From MFD04580-c1 sp963702995 (GTDB taxonomy: Bacteria; Planctomycetota; Phycisphaerae; Tepidisphaerales; Tepidisphaeraceae), in the NCBI GenBank assembly GCA_963702995.1, contig OY969783.1:4712001-4776000 (forward strand): a DNA stretch of 64,000 nucleotides. Reading direction: 5' to 3'. Under the pieces are notes generated by a model. The model did no database searches, was not told the origin of the DNA, and was given only the letters and a program-made list of their open reading frames with translations. Each line of letters opens with the position of its first letter. Position 1 is the stretch's first letter. Below are positions 1 to 9,193 of the stretch, one piece after another. The translations under genes were made by a program, and so were the position numbers.

Positions 1-2064
1 GCCGTGTGGGCGCCGTTCCTCGACGACAAGAGCCCGTATGTTCGCTCCTGGGCGATCCAGATCGGCGCCGAAGAACCATCCCTGACGGCTGCGCTGGCGG
101 ACCATGCCCGCAAGCTGGCGGCCGATCCGTCCGCGGTCGTCCGCCTGGCCCTGTCCGGGGCGCTGCCTCACCTTCGGCCCGAGGTCCAATGGGACTGCGT
201 CGAGGCGCTCGCCGCTAGTGGATCCGATGCCTCGGACCATAACCTGCCGCTGATGGACTGGTACGCGATCGACCCCCTGGTCCCCAGCGATGTTGACCGC
301 GCCGCGCGTCTGGCGGCCGCCACGCCGATCGCGCCGCTGCGCGAGTTCATCGCCCGCCGCCTCGCTTCGCTCCCCAAGACCGGCGCCGGGCTGGACGCAC
401 TGGTGAAAGTGCTTCCGGCGGCCGCCCCCGCCGCGCAGGAAGGAATGCTCAAAGGCGTCTCCGAAGGTCTGGCCGGCAAGCGGAGCGCGCCGATGCCGCA
501 GGGTTGGAGCGCGGCCAGCGAGGCGCTTCAGAAGAGCGCCAGCGCCGACGTCCGGCAGGCGACCGAGTCGCTCTCGACCCTGTTTGGCGATCCCGCGGCA
601 TTGGCACGGTTGAGGAAAGTCGTGCGGGACCCTGCCGCCAGCGCCCCTTCGCGGCTGGCGGCGTTGCAGGCACTTGAAGGCGTGAAAGACGCCGAGCTTG
701 CCCCGATCCTGCAACAGCTTTTGGGGGATGCGGCGCCTCGGGCGGCCGCCATCCAAGGCCTGGCGGCTTATGACGACCCGAAGACGCCCGGCCTCCTGCT
801 CGGCGTTTACCCGAAACTCGACGCCACCGAAAAGCGGGACGCGCTCAACACGCTCGCCTCGCGCCTCGGCTGGGCGAAGGAGCTGCTGGCGGCCCTTCAG
901 GCCAACACGATCCCAAAGGCCGACCTGACCGCCCCGACGGTGCGGACCCTGTCGAACCTGGACGACCCGACGATCAACGCGTGGATCGCTCAATCGTGGG
1001 GCAGCGTCCGCGCCACGGCGGACGACAAGAAGAAGGAGATCACGCGGCTGAAGGGCGTGCTCACCGAAGAGGCGCTGGCCAAGGCCGACGCCCATAACGG
1101 CCGGGCGCTGTTCACCAAGACGTGCGCCCAGTGCCACACGCTCTACAACGTCGGGGCGAAGATCGGCCCGGACCTCACCGGCTCCAACCGGGCGGATGTG
1201 AATTACCTGCTGGAGAACATCGTCGATCCCAGCGCGGTCATCGGGAAGGATTACCTGCTCTGGATGATCCACATGAAGGACGGCCGCGCCATCGACGGGA
1301 TCATCAAGGCGCAGACGGATGACGCGGTCACCGTGGCGACGACGACCGAGATGCTCACGCTCGTGCGGCCGGAGATCGAGCGGATGAAGGTGAGCACGGT
1401 CTCCATGATGCCTGAGGGGCTGCTCAGCGGCATGTCCGAAAAGGAGGTGCGCGACCTGGTGGCCTACCTCCGCTCGCCATCGCAGGTGGCGATGCTGGCG
1501 ACGCCGGACACGGTGAAGTTCTTCTTCGACGGCAAATCGCTCGCATTCTGGGACGTGGACCCCGCCCTGTGGCACGTGGAGAACGGCGAGATCGTCGGCC
1601 ACACCGACAAGGGGATCAAGCACAACAACTTCGCGTTCAGCCAGCTCGACCTGGGCGATTTCCGGCTGACGGCCGAACTGAAGCTCACGCCCGATTCGGC
1701 GAACAGCGGCATCCAGTTTCATAGCCAGCCCCGAGCCGACGGAGAGGCGATCGGCCCGCAGGCCGACGTCGGCAAGGGATGGTGGGGCAAGCTCTATGAA
1801 GAGAGTGCTCGCGGCCTGCTCGAAAAGGAGGGAGGCGAGAAGTTCGTCAAGCCGAACGAGTGGAACACGTATGAAGTTCTGGCCGTGGGGGACCACGTAC
1901 GGCTGGCGATCAATGGGCATCTCTGCTGCGACCTGCGCGACCCGGCGATCTCCAAGCACGGCCAGACAGGCTTGCAGATCCACGCCGGTGGCCCGACCGA
2001 TGTGCGATACCGGAATTTTGACATCGAGCTGTCGCCCAAGGATGAGATGAAGACCGTGCGATAG
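1..2064 (+). CDS. HEAT-repeat / cytochrome c / DUF1080 protein (5' end outside window)
   Basis: The reading frame is open from base 1, so the N-terminus lies upstream. The visible 688 codons show three parts. Alanine- and leucine-rich helical HEAT-like repeats cover about residues 1-350. A c-type cytochrome domain with haem motif CAQCH (about residue 375) and a downstream MMPEGLL segment runs to about 500. A C-terminal DUF1080 (3-keto-disaccharide hydrolase-type, concanavalin-like) domain starts at FFDGKSLAFW. This order is typical of large planctomycete periplasmic proteins whose N-terminus is often a PQQ-dependent sugar dehydrogenase-like propeller, not seen here. The likely role is sugar oxidation or hydrolysis coupled to electron transfer, which is inferred from the family. 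It lies 105 bp upstream of a GH2 glycosidase on the same strand, so shared expression is plausible. Confidence 0.85.
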   Translation, partial: AVWAPFLDDKSPYVRSWAIQIGAEEPSLTAALADHARKLAADPSAVVRLALSGALPHLRPEVQWDCVEALAASGSDASDHNLPLMDWYAIDPLVPSDVDRAARLAAATPIAPLREFIARRLASLPKTGAGLDALVKVLPAAAPAAQEGMLKGVSEGLAGKRSAPMPQGWSAASEALQKSASADVRQATESLSTLFGDPAALARLRKVVRDPAASAPSRLAALQALEGVKDAELAPILQQLLGDAAPRAAAIQGLAAYDDPKTPGLLLGVYPKLDATEKRDALNTLASRLGWAKELLAALQANTIPKADLTAPTVRTLSNLDDPTINAWIAQSWGSVRATADDKKKEITRLKGVLTEEALAKADAHNGRALFTKTCAQCHTLYNVGAKIGPDLTGSNRADVNYLLENIVDPSAVIGKDYLLWMIHMKDGRAIDGIIKAQTDDAVTVATTTEMLTLVRPEIERMKVSTVSMMPEGLLSGMSEKEVRDLVAYLRSPSQVAMLATPDTVKFFFDGKSLAFWDVDPALWHVENGEIVGHTDKGIKHNNFAFSQLDLGDFRLTAELKLTPDSANSGIQFHSQPRADGEAIGPQADVGKGWWGKLYEESARGLLEKEGGEKFVKPNEWNTYEVLAVGDHVRLAINGHLCCDLRDPAISKHGQTGLQIHAGGPTDVRYRNFDIELSPKDEMKTVR

Positions 2065-2120
2065 TCGCGGAGGGGGCGGTCGTCCTATTGTCAGTGGCCG
2101 CCCCGACGGTCGATGGGGGG

Positions 2121-2146
2121 CGTGGCGGCACGCTGTGCGTGCCCTA
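2121..2146. repeat. Short palindromic repeat, GGCACGC/GCGTGCC type (copy 1)
   Basis: A palindrome with arms GGCACGC and GCGTGCC followed by CTAC lies between the DUF1080 gene and the GH2 start codon. Its reverse complement matches 37164-37190 almost perfectly, differing only in the 3-base loop, so the two are copies of one dispersed element. Confidence 0.7.
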
Positions 2147-2169
2147 CAAGTACGGCTCCGGAGAAACCA

Positions 2170-4485
2170 ATGGCTATTTGGATCGCGTTGCGCGTTGTGG
2201 GCGTCGCCGCCGCACTATTCCTTGTCGCCGCGGTCGGGGCCGCCGAGCCATCCTCCGCCTGGAAGCCGGCTGAGGGGAAGCTCATGACGCGCTGGGCGAA
2301 AGAGGTCTCGCCCGACAACGCGCTGCCCGAGTACCCGCGCCCGCAACTCGTGCGGCCGACGTGGCAAAGCCTGAACGGCCTGTGGGATTACGCGATCCGG
2401 CCGAAGACCGAAGGCCAGCCGACGGCGTGGGAGGGGAAAATCCTCGTCCCATTTGGCGCCGAGGCGGCGCTGTCGGGCGTGATGAAGCCGGTCGGGCCGG
2501 ACAATCGCCTCTGGTATCACCGCGCGTTCACCCTCCCGCACGACGCGAAGTGGGACGGAATGCGGGTCATGCTGAACTTCGGCGCCATCGACTGGGAGGC
2601 CGCCGTCTGGGTCAACGGCAAGGAGATCGGCGGCCACCGCGGCGGGTATGACCCGTTCAGCTTCGACATCACCGACGCGCTGAAGCAGGGGGAGCCGGGG
2701 GCACCGCAGGAGATCATTGTCAGCGCCTTCAATCCCGCCAACGCGGGGACGCAGCCGCACGGGAAGCAGGTGCTCAAGCCCGGCGGGATCATGTACACCG
2801 CGACGACCGGCATCTGGCAGACGGCGTGGCTGGAGCCGGTGCCGGGCCAACACATCCGGTCACTCCGCATCACGCCGGACATCGACGGCGGCCGCGTTAC
2901 GGTGGTCACGGAATGCGCGACCGATCGGCCGGCGAATCAACTGCTGAAGATCGAGGTGCTTTTCGGCGATCAAGTCATCAGCTCCGTAGGCGGGACAGGC
3001 GCCGAGCACGTCATCTCGATCGAAGCGCCAAAGCTTTGGTCCCCGGAGAGTCCGAACCTTTACACGCTGCGCGTGGCGCTGCTCGATCCGAACCCGAGCC
3101 AGATTGACAATGCCGGAAGAAATCGCGTCGTCGAAGATGAGGTTCAATCCTACTTTGCGATGCGCAAGACCTCGCTCGGCAAGGACGACAAGGGCCGCAC
3201 GCGGATGATGCTGAACAACAAGTTCGTCCTGCAACTGGGGCCGCTGGATCAAGGGTTCTGGCCGGATGGGCTCTACACCGCGCCGACGGATGCAGCGCTA
3301 AAGTACGACATTGAGGTGACCAAGCAGCTTGGCTTCAACATGTGCCGCAAGCACGTGAAGGTCGAGCCGCAGCGGTGGTACTACTGGTGCGACAAGCTCG
3401 GGCTGCTCGTCTGGCAGGACATGCCCTCGGGCGACAAAGGCATTCGCGCCGACGCGGCCGATGACGTGAAGCGGTCCAAAGAATCGGCGGACGAGTACGA
3501 GGCGGAGTGGAAGGCGATCATCGACGCGAATCGCAACCATCCCTGCATTGTGATGTGGGTGCCGTTCAACGAAGGGTGGGGGCAGTTCGATACCGGCCGC
3601 ATTGTTGAACTGACGAAAAAATGGGACCCGACGCGCCTCGTTGACAGCGCCAGCGGCTGGACCGATCGCGGCGTAGGCGACGTACACGACATGCACAACT
3701 ATCCCGGCCCCGGCTCGCCCAAGCCGGAAGAGAATCGGGCGGCCGTGCTCGGCGAGTTCGGCGGGCTCGGCCTGCCGCTCGAAGGCCACACCTGGCTCGC
3801 AAAAGGGAACTGGGGCTATCGCAGCTACCCGGATCGCGAGTCGCTGACCCACGCGTACGTTGGGCTGCTTCGCAAGCTGTACAAGCTGGTGGATGAGCCG
3901 GGCCTTTCGGCGGGCGTGTACACCCAGACGACCGACGTCGAAGTCGAAGTGAACGGGCTGATGACCTACGACCGGGAGATCATCAAGCCGGACGTCGAGA
4001 CGATCGCGGCCGCCAATCGCGGGAAGTTCCCGCAGGTGTCGGTGCTCGCCCCCACATCGCAGGAGCAGCCAGTGGAGTGGCGATATACGTTCGAGGCCCC
4101 CGCGGCCGACTGGGCGAAACCGGGCTTCGACGACGCCTCGTGGGCCAGCGGCCCGGGCGGTTTCGGGACCGAAATGACGCCCGGTGCGATCGTGCGAACG
4201 GTCTGGAAAACGCGCGATATCTGGCTCCGGCGGGAGATCACCCTGCCCGACGGGCCGCTGGGCAACGTATCGCTTCTGGTCCACCATGATGACGACGCCG
4301 AGGTCTACCTCAACGGCATCCAGGCGGCCGCCGAGGCGAAGTACCTGACCGACTACCAGGAGGTCGCAATCGCCCCGGCCGCCCGCGCGGCGCTCAAGCC
4401 GGGCGCGAAGGTAATCATCGCCGTCCACTGCACCCAGCATTCGGGCGGGCAGTACATTGACGTGGGGCTGATCGGGACAAGGTAG
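2170..4485 (+). CDS. Glycoside hydrolase family 2 protein (beta-galactosidase/beta-glucuronidase-like), secreted
   Basis: A 771-residue retaining glycosidase. The ATG at 2170 is chosen because it follows GGAG and opens a clear signal peptide (MAIWIALRVVGVAAALFLVAAVGAAE); the frame is open a little further upstream. Domains in order are a GH2 sugar-binding jelly roll (about 45-210), an immunoglobulin-like domain (about 215-350), a TIM barrel (about 350-600) and a C-terminal beta-sandwich (about 640-770) starting near WRYTFEAP. The acid/base is the Glu in VPFNEGWGQF after NRNHPCIVMW. The likely nucleophile is the Glu in AVLGEFGG. The exact substrate cannot be read from sequence. It probably acts in the periplasm with the preceding DUF1080 protein. 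Confidence 0.9.
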   Translation: MAIWIALRVVGVAAALFLVAAVGAAEPSSAWKPAEGKLMTRWAKEVSPDNALPEYPRPQLVRPTWQSLNGLWDYAIRPKTEGQPTAWEGKILVPFGAEAALSGVMKPVGPDNRLWYHRAFTLPHDAKWDGMRVMLNFGAIDWEAAVWVNGKEIGGHRGGYDPFSFDITDALKQGEPGAPQEIIVSAFNPANAGTQPHGKQVLKPGGIMYTATTGIWQTAWLEPVPGQHIRSLRITPDIDGGRVTVVTECATDRPANQLLKIEVLFGDQVISSVGGTGAEHVISIEAPKLWSPESPNLYTLRVALLDPNPSQIDNAGRNRVVEDEVQSYFAMRKTSLGKDDKGRTRMMLNNKFVLQLGPLDQGFWPDGLYTAPTDAALKYDIEVTKQLGFNMCRKHVKVEPQRWYYWCDKLGLLVWQDMPSGDKGIRADAADDVKRSKESADEYEAEWKAIIDANRNHPCIVMWVPFNEGWGQFDTGRIVELTKKWDPTRLVDSASGWTDRGVGDVHDMHNYPGPGSPKPEENRAAVLGEFGGLGLPLEGHTWLAKGNWGYRSYPDRESLTHAYVGLLRKLYKLVDEPGLSAGVYTQTTDVEVEVNGLMTYDREIIKPDVETIAAANRGKFPQVSVLAPTSQEQPVEWRYTFEAPAADWAKPGFDDASWASGPGGFGTEMTPGAIVRTVWKTRDIWLRREITLPDGPLGNVSLLVHHDDDAEVYLNGIQAAAEAKYLTDYQEVAIAPAARAALKPGAKVIIAVHCTQHSGGQYIDVGLIGTR

Positions 4486-4495
4486 GGTCCGCGCT

Positions 4496-4624
4496 CACGG
4501 TCAGATCGGGCGTGCCGTCGCCTCCCGAATCATTCGGGAGACGATTGACGAGAAGCTGATCAAGCCGTACGACCCGAAGAACAAATCGGGGAAATACATA
4601 AGTTACGTACCGTTTTGGTTTTAG
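4496..4624 (+). pseudogene. C-terminal remnant of a RecG-like / AlbA_2 (Schlafen-type) putative DNA-binding protein
   Basis: An open stretch ending in a stop encodes SRIIRETIDEKLIKPYD followed by a YVPFWF terminus. This matches my recollection of the usual C-terminal end of ATP-dependent helicase RecG-related AlbA_2-domain proteins. There is no start codon or upstream domain, because the GH2 stop lies only 10 bases before. I read it as the tail of a deleted gene. The identification is from a short motif and is tentative. Confidence 0.45.
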
Positions 4625-4912
4625 ATTACGTGCAGGTCTTGTGACTGGAAGCCGGTCACGAGGTGCCCGAGTTGACGACAATGCCTTTAAGCCAGCGCAA
4701 GGGCAGTGTTTGCGCGAAGGAATTCATGTGACGGTCACGTGACTGATTTCGTTCGGTGTCCGTTTGGTACATGCGGAAGCGGGCACAATCTAATCGCAGA
4801 GAAGATGCCCACCGATGGCCGTCGCTCCGACGCGAAAGGTTTTTCCAGCAGGCATTGAGGCGCACTGCTCGCCTGCCGAAACGCAGTTTCCCGGCGGCAG
4901 GCCGTGCGGGCC

Positions 4913-5473
4913 CTATTCTCTTAAGTCGGCGGCCGCGCGGCGGCGGTCGAGGTCGTCGCGGAGGAATTTCTTGAACGTTAGCAGGCCGTCGGACTCCCAG
5001 GCGGATTCGATCACGTCGGCGACAACGCGGTTGTGGCGCGACAGTTCGGCGAAGGCGACTTGCTCGCGCGAGCCGGGGCGGGGTTGGCAGTGGGCGTCGT
5101 GGGTGTCCACGCGGAGCAGGTAGGCGCGTCCGTCGGGGGCGCGGTCGATCACCAGTTTCATGTGGGGGTAGACGCTGTTCCCCAGCCGCAGGGAGTATTT
5201 GACGGGCGGCGTGGGCGAGGCGTGGCCGACGACGGCCGGCCGCTCGAAGACGGGGCTGTCGTAGAACGAATCATCGGGCGTGGCGTTGAGGGTTTCGAGG
5301 CGCGACCGCACGGCCGAAGGGACGGGGCCGTCGGCCGGCTCGTAAGCGTGGGAGAGATAGGTTTGTATCGCCCGCCAGACGACTCGGGGGGACGGGCGTT
5401 GCCAGCCCGAGCCGGAAGGGGTTGGCCCTCCCTGCCCGCCGCCGCCCGAGAGTGGGTTGCTTCCGACACTCAC
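4913..5473 (-). CDS. Conserved hypothetical protein
   Basis: A 186-residue protein starting at GTG 5473, preceded by a very strong AAGGAGG site 6 bases upstream. It begins with a Gly/Pro/Ser-rich stretch, then a mixed alpha/beta region (VVWRAIQTYLSHAYEP; KYSLRLGNSVYPHMKLVID; LRVDTHDAHCQP) and a charged helical end (LLTFKKFLRDDLDRRRA). There is no signal peptide, membrane segment or family motif that I recognise. The ordered H, D and C residues in DTHDAHC could bind a metal, but that is only a guess. It is transcribed divergently from the receiver gene at 5706, and the roughly 230-bp gap holds a promoter candidate for that gene. Confidence 0.75.
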   Translation of the reverse strand: MSVGSNPLSGGGGQGGPTPSGSGWQRPSPRVVWRAIQTYLSHAYEPADGPVPSAVRSRLETLNATPDDSFYDSPVFERPAVVGHASPTPPVKYSLRLGNSVYPHMKLVIDRAPDGRAYLLRVDTHDAHCQPRPGSREQVAFAELSRHNRVVADVIESAWESDGLLTFKKFLRDDLDRRRAAADLRE

Positions 5474-5658
5474 GTACCGCCTCCTTCAGGCCCACCCGGT
5501 TGTCGCCTCGCACCACCTCAACGTTAACCCGGCCCCGAATCGGCACTTCAAACGCCGCGGGCAAGGCTACACCGATTCTTCGGAACGTCCAGCAATCGCA
5601 CTGCCGAGCCGAGGCGCATCGCCGCACATTGTTCACGCTCCGGCGGGAAATGTGCAGG

Positions 5659-5686
5659 TTGCCGCACGACCTGAAAGGATTATAAC
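5659..5686 (+). promoter_or_regulatory. Candidate sigma-70-type promoter for the receiver gene at 5706
   Basis: TTGCCG at 5659-5664 and TATAAC at 5681-5686 are separated by 16 bases. Transcription would start near 5692, just before the GGAGG ribosome-binding site at 5697-5701 and the ATG at 5706. Confidence 0.4.
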
Positions 5687-5705
5687 ACCCCGGACCGGAG
5701 GCCCG

Positions 5706-6146
5706 ATGTCCGAACCAGACCAACCCGTGATGAATCCGCCGATGCCGGTCGGGGGGGCAATCGACGTGCTGGTGGTGGAAGATGACCCGGAGATCAACGA
5801 ACTGATCGGAGCATATGTGCGTTTGGCCGGCTTCGTCTACCGGTCGGCGCTGGACGGGGAGACCGCGCTGGCCGAAGTTCGTCACCATGCCCCGGTGGTG
5901 ATGGTGCTCGATCTGATGCTCCCGGACTTCAGCGGCCTGGAGATCTGCCGGCGGATCAAGCGGCGCGCGGAAACCAGCGGGGTCCAGGTCATCCTACTTA
6001 CCGCCCTGGACAACGATCAGGCCCGTCGAGATGGGGCGGCGTGCGGGGCCGCCGAGTTTCTGACCAAGCCGTTCGACCCGGAATCGCTGATGGCCTCCAT
6101 CGCCCGCCATGCTTTCCCGAATCATACCGCGCCCTCGACCATCTGA
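5706..6146 (+). CDS. Single-domain response regulator (receiver)
   Basis: A 146-residue CheY-like receiver. The ATG at 5706 has GGAGG four bases upstream; the open frame further 5' encodes no domain. The receiver runs from about residue 18 (VLVVEDDPEINELIGAYVRL) to 135. The acidic pair ED, the phospho-acceptor Asp in VLDLMLPDFSG, the Thr in LLTALD and the Lys in LTKPFDPE are all present, so it should be phosphorylatable. There is no output domain. It is convergent with the membrane histidine kinase ending at 6320, a plausible phosphodonor by proximity only. Confidence 0.88.
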   Translation: MSEPDQPVMNPPMPVGGAIDVLVVEDDPEINELIGAYVRLAGFVYRSALDGETALAEVRHHAPVVMVLDLMLPDFSGLEICRRIKRRAETSGVQVILLTALDNDQARRDGAACGAAEFLTKPFDPESLMASIARHAFPNHTAPSTI

Positions 6147-6319
6147 CTTGCGGCCGTGAAGTGGTCGAAATCCGAAGCGCGAAATCCGAAGCAAGAACCA
6201 AGAGGGAAGGTAGAACCCGGATCACGACGATCCGAGTCTTCCGCTATCTCCTCTTTTCTTCTCCACCGCTTGCGTTGGAAGGGGACGGCGGCGGACAAGC
6301 GAGCCCGTGGCAGCCGAGT

Positions 6320-9150
6320 TCATGCGCGTGCGGTCTCGACCGGAGCGAGCGGTTGCGCTCGGTCCGGCTTCAGTTGCACGGTCGGCGAGAAGTGAAGCGG
6401 GAGCGTGACGGTGAAGGTTGACCCTTTGCCGGGCGTGCTGTCGCAGTCGATGCGGCCGCCGTGGTCACGAATGATTCCATAACTGATGCTCAACCCCAGG
6501 CCGGTCCCCTGGCCTTGCGGCTTGGTGGTGAAGAAGGGGTCGAAGATCCGCTCGCGGACGGCCGGTTCGATCCCGGTCCCCTCGTCAATGACTTCCACCC
6601 GGACGCAGTCGGGCGACAGTGGCCCGGCGGCGCTTTGGCCGGCGGCGGGCCCATCGTTTGCGGCGTTGGAGCGGCCGCCCGGGACGTTGCTGACGGCGGG
6701 GGCGTCGCCGACGCATTGGCGGCCGGCGGAGGTCCGAACGATGACGCGGCCGCCCTCATGCGACGCGTCGATCGCATTGGCGATCAGGTTCATCACCACC
6801 TGGTTCACCTTCGCCGGAAAGCAAGTGACGGGCGGCAACGCCGGGGCGAGCTGCTTTTCAATCAAGACGCGTTTTTTCTTCGCGTGCCCCAGGATGATGT
6901 TGATCGTCGATTCGACGCCGGTGTTGAGGTCTACGGCGCTCAGATCGCTTTCGTCGAGGCGGGCGAAGTCGCGGAGGTCCTTGACGATCTGCTGGATCCG
7001 TCTGAGCCCCTCGCGGGATCGGCAGGTCAGTTCCCTCAGGTTGCCCAGGGTGTAATCGAGATCGATGGATTCGGCGATCTCGCGGAGCTGGCCGGCGACC
7101 TCCGGCCGCGTCGCGGCGATCGCGTCGTCGGCCTGGCGGTAGAGCCCCAGGAGCTTCACCAGCGACGCCATGTCGCGCTCGATCACGGCGACGTTGTTGT
7201 TCACGAAGGCAAGCGGGTTGTTGATCTCGTGGGCGACGCCCGCCACCATCTGGCCGAGGCCAACCAGTTTCTCGCTCTGCACCAGGTGGCTCTGGGTTGT
7301 CTTCAGCTCCTCATGGGCTCGGCGTAGCGCGTCCAGCGCCTGCCGCTCGGAGCGGGCGGATTGCTCGAGCTGCTGATTCTGGCGATAGAGCTGCTCCTCG
7401 GCCTGTTTCCGAGCGGTGATGTCGGTGTGCGAGCCGGCCATCCGGTAGGGCTTGCCCGATCCGTCCCGCAGCGCCTCGCCGCGGGCGAGGATCCACCGGA
7501 AGCCGCCGTCCTTGTGGCGGAGCCGGTGCTCCAACTCGTAGAACGGGAGCTTGCCGTCGAAGTAGGACTGGATCGTCGCGAAGGCGCGCTCGCGGTCTTC
7601 GGGGTGAAGCCGGCTCTCCCACTCGTCAAAGCGGTTGGAGAGCTCGTCGTCGGCGTAGCCCAGCATCTCTTTCCAGCGGGGGAAAAGTAGACGGCGTTGG
7701 TCGAGACGTCCCAATCCCACAGGCCATCCTTGGAGCCGCGGACGGCGAGGTCGAACTGCTCGCGGCTGCGGCGGAGCTTTTCGTCGGCGACCTTGCGCTC
7801 CGTCACGTCCCAGAAAATGCCCTGGATCCCGATAGGCATGCCGTCGGGGCCGTAGACCGGCGTCTTGATCACCTGCACATAGAGCTTTTCGCCGTCGGGC
7901 GTGACGTGCTGCTCCACGACGTCCAGCGTGCGGCCGGTGTCGATCACGTCCCGGTCGTCGTTGCGGTATCGGGCCGCCAGCGGCTCGGGGAAGAAGTCGA
8001 GGTCGCACTTGCCGACCAGCTCGCGCGGGCTCGTCCCCAGCGTGTTGCAAAAGTTGCGGTTGCCGAACGTGAAGTGCCCGTCGAGGTCTTTGCGGAAGAT
8101 GTTCTGCGGCAGGGTCTCCACGAGCGAGTGATAGACCGCCTCGGCCTGCCGCAACCCGTATTCGGTCCGCTCGCGCAGGATGTCCAGCCGGCCCAGCACC
8201 GACAGGTTCCACCACGCCAGGCCGGTAAAGGCGACGGCGCAGCCGGTCACGAGCAACGCGTCGCCGAAGAGGGGTGGAAAGTAACCGTGCTGGATGCCGA
8301 TCAGCCTTGCCACGCCGGCCAACAGCGGCAGGACGATGGCCGCGGGGATAAGGCGCCGGGCCATCTCGCCGGCCGGGTTGCGGCGGGTCAGGATGGCCAT
8401 GAGCCCGCGATCCGGCCGAAGGCAGAGCGTCCCGACGGAGAGGGTCAGGAAGAGCACGGCCGCGTGGAGCGACATCGACTTGAACGCCGTGACGCCTTCG
8501 GGGGTGAAGGCGCCATAGATGTAGCCGCAGACGGCAAGGAGCGACCCGAACCCCGCGGCAAGGGTGAGCACCTGTCCGACGCGCAGGCTCTGGTGGCGCG
8601 GCAGGCTGCGGACGTCCAGCAGCGCCAGGGCGGTCGCCAGGAGCGTGAAGAGCGACGCTGTCAAGGCGGCCATCCGGCCCGGTGTCGTGGAGGCGTGGGC
8701 GGCGGCGCGAATGCGGGCGGCGAACAGCGCGAGATCGGTCGCGGGGAATGTGGCCGGCGACGCGAGGTTCGCGAGGCGGCCGCTGGCGATCAGGATGACG
8801 ACCGCCGCCATCGCCTGCGCTGCGCGGCGGCGGGCGGTGGGGACCGGCTCGGCGCGAAGCAGCCAGACGGCGGCCCCGCAAAGGATGAAGCAGACGGCGG
8901 TCATCGGGTTCATCGGGACGAGCCCCGGCAAGACCGATTTCAATGTGACGTTGTCGGAGGCCCAGCCTTCGATCGTCACCACGCCGACCCCGATCGCGAC
9001 CCAAGCGGTGACGGCGGCGACGCCGCGAAGCCCCCTCACGACGCCGGGGAGCGAGACCGAGTCGGACGGGGCGGCCGCCGCGAGCGTCGCCGACAAGGAG
9101 AGCTGGGGGGACAACCGTTCGCTGAAAAGATGGGTTTCGTCGCCGGGCAT
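6320..9150 (-). CDS. Membrane PAS-domain sensor histidine kinase (frame break at about 7680)
   Basis: Two overlapping frames form one protein of about 943 residues. The N-terminal frame (start 9150) has about eight hydrophobic segments, then a PAS/PAC domain (AEAVYHSLVETLPQNIFRK to GIFWDVTERK) and the start of a second PAS. The other frame continues RWKEMLGYADDE, a PAC, a coiled linker, a HisKA domain with phospho-acceptor His in GVAHEINNPLAF, and a HATPase domain (N box NLIANAIDAS, G1 DEGTGI, G2 GQGTGLGLSI). The break is at the five-G run 7678-7682: one extra G restores VYFSPRWKEML, which fits the PAS fold. It starts 43 bp after the receiver-kinase gene at 9194 and is probably co-transcribed with it. 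Confidence 0.85.
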
Positions 9151-9193
9151 GAAGTTGTACTCGGGCCGCCGGCGCGGTCGCCGGATGACGTGT

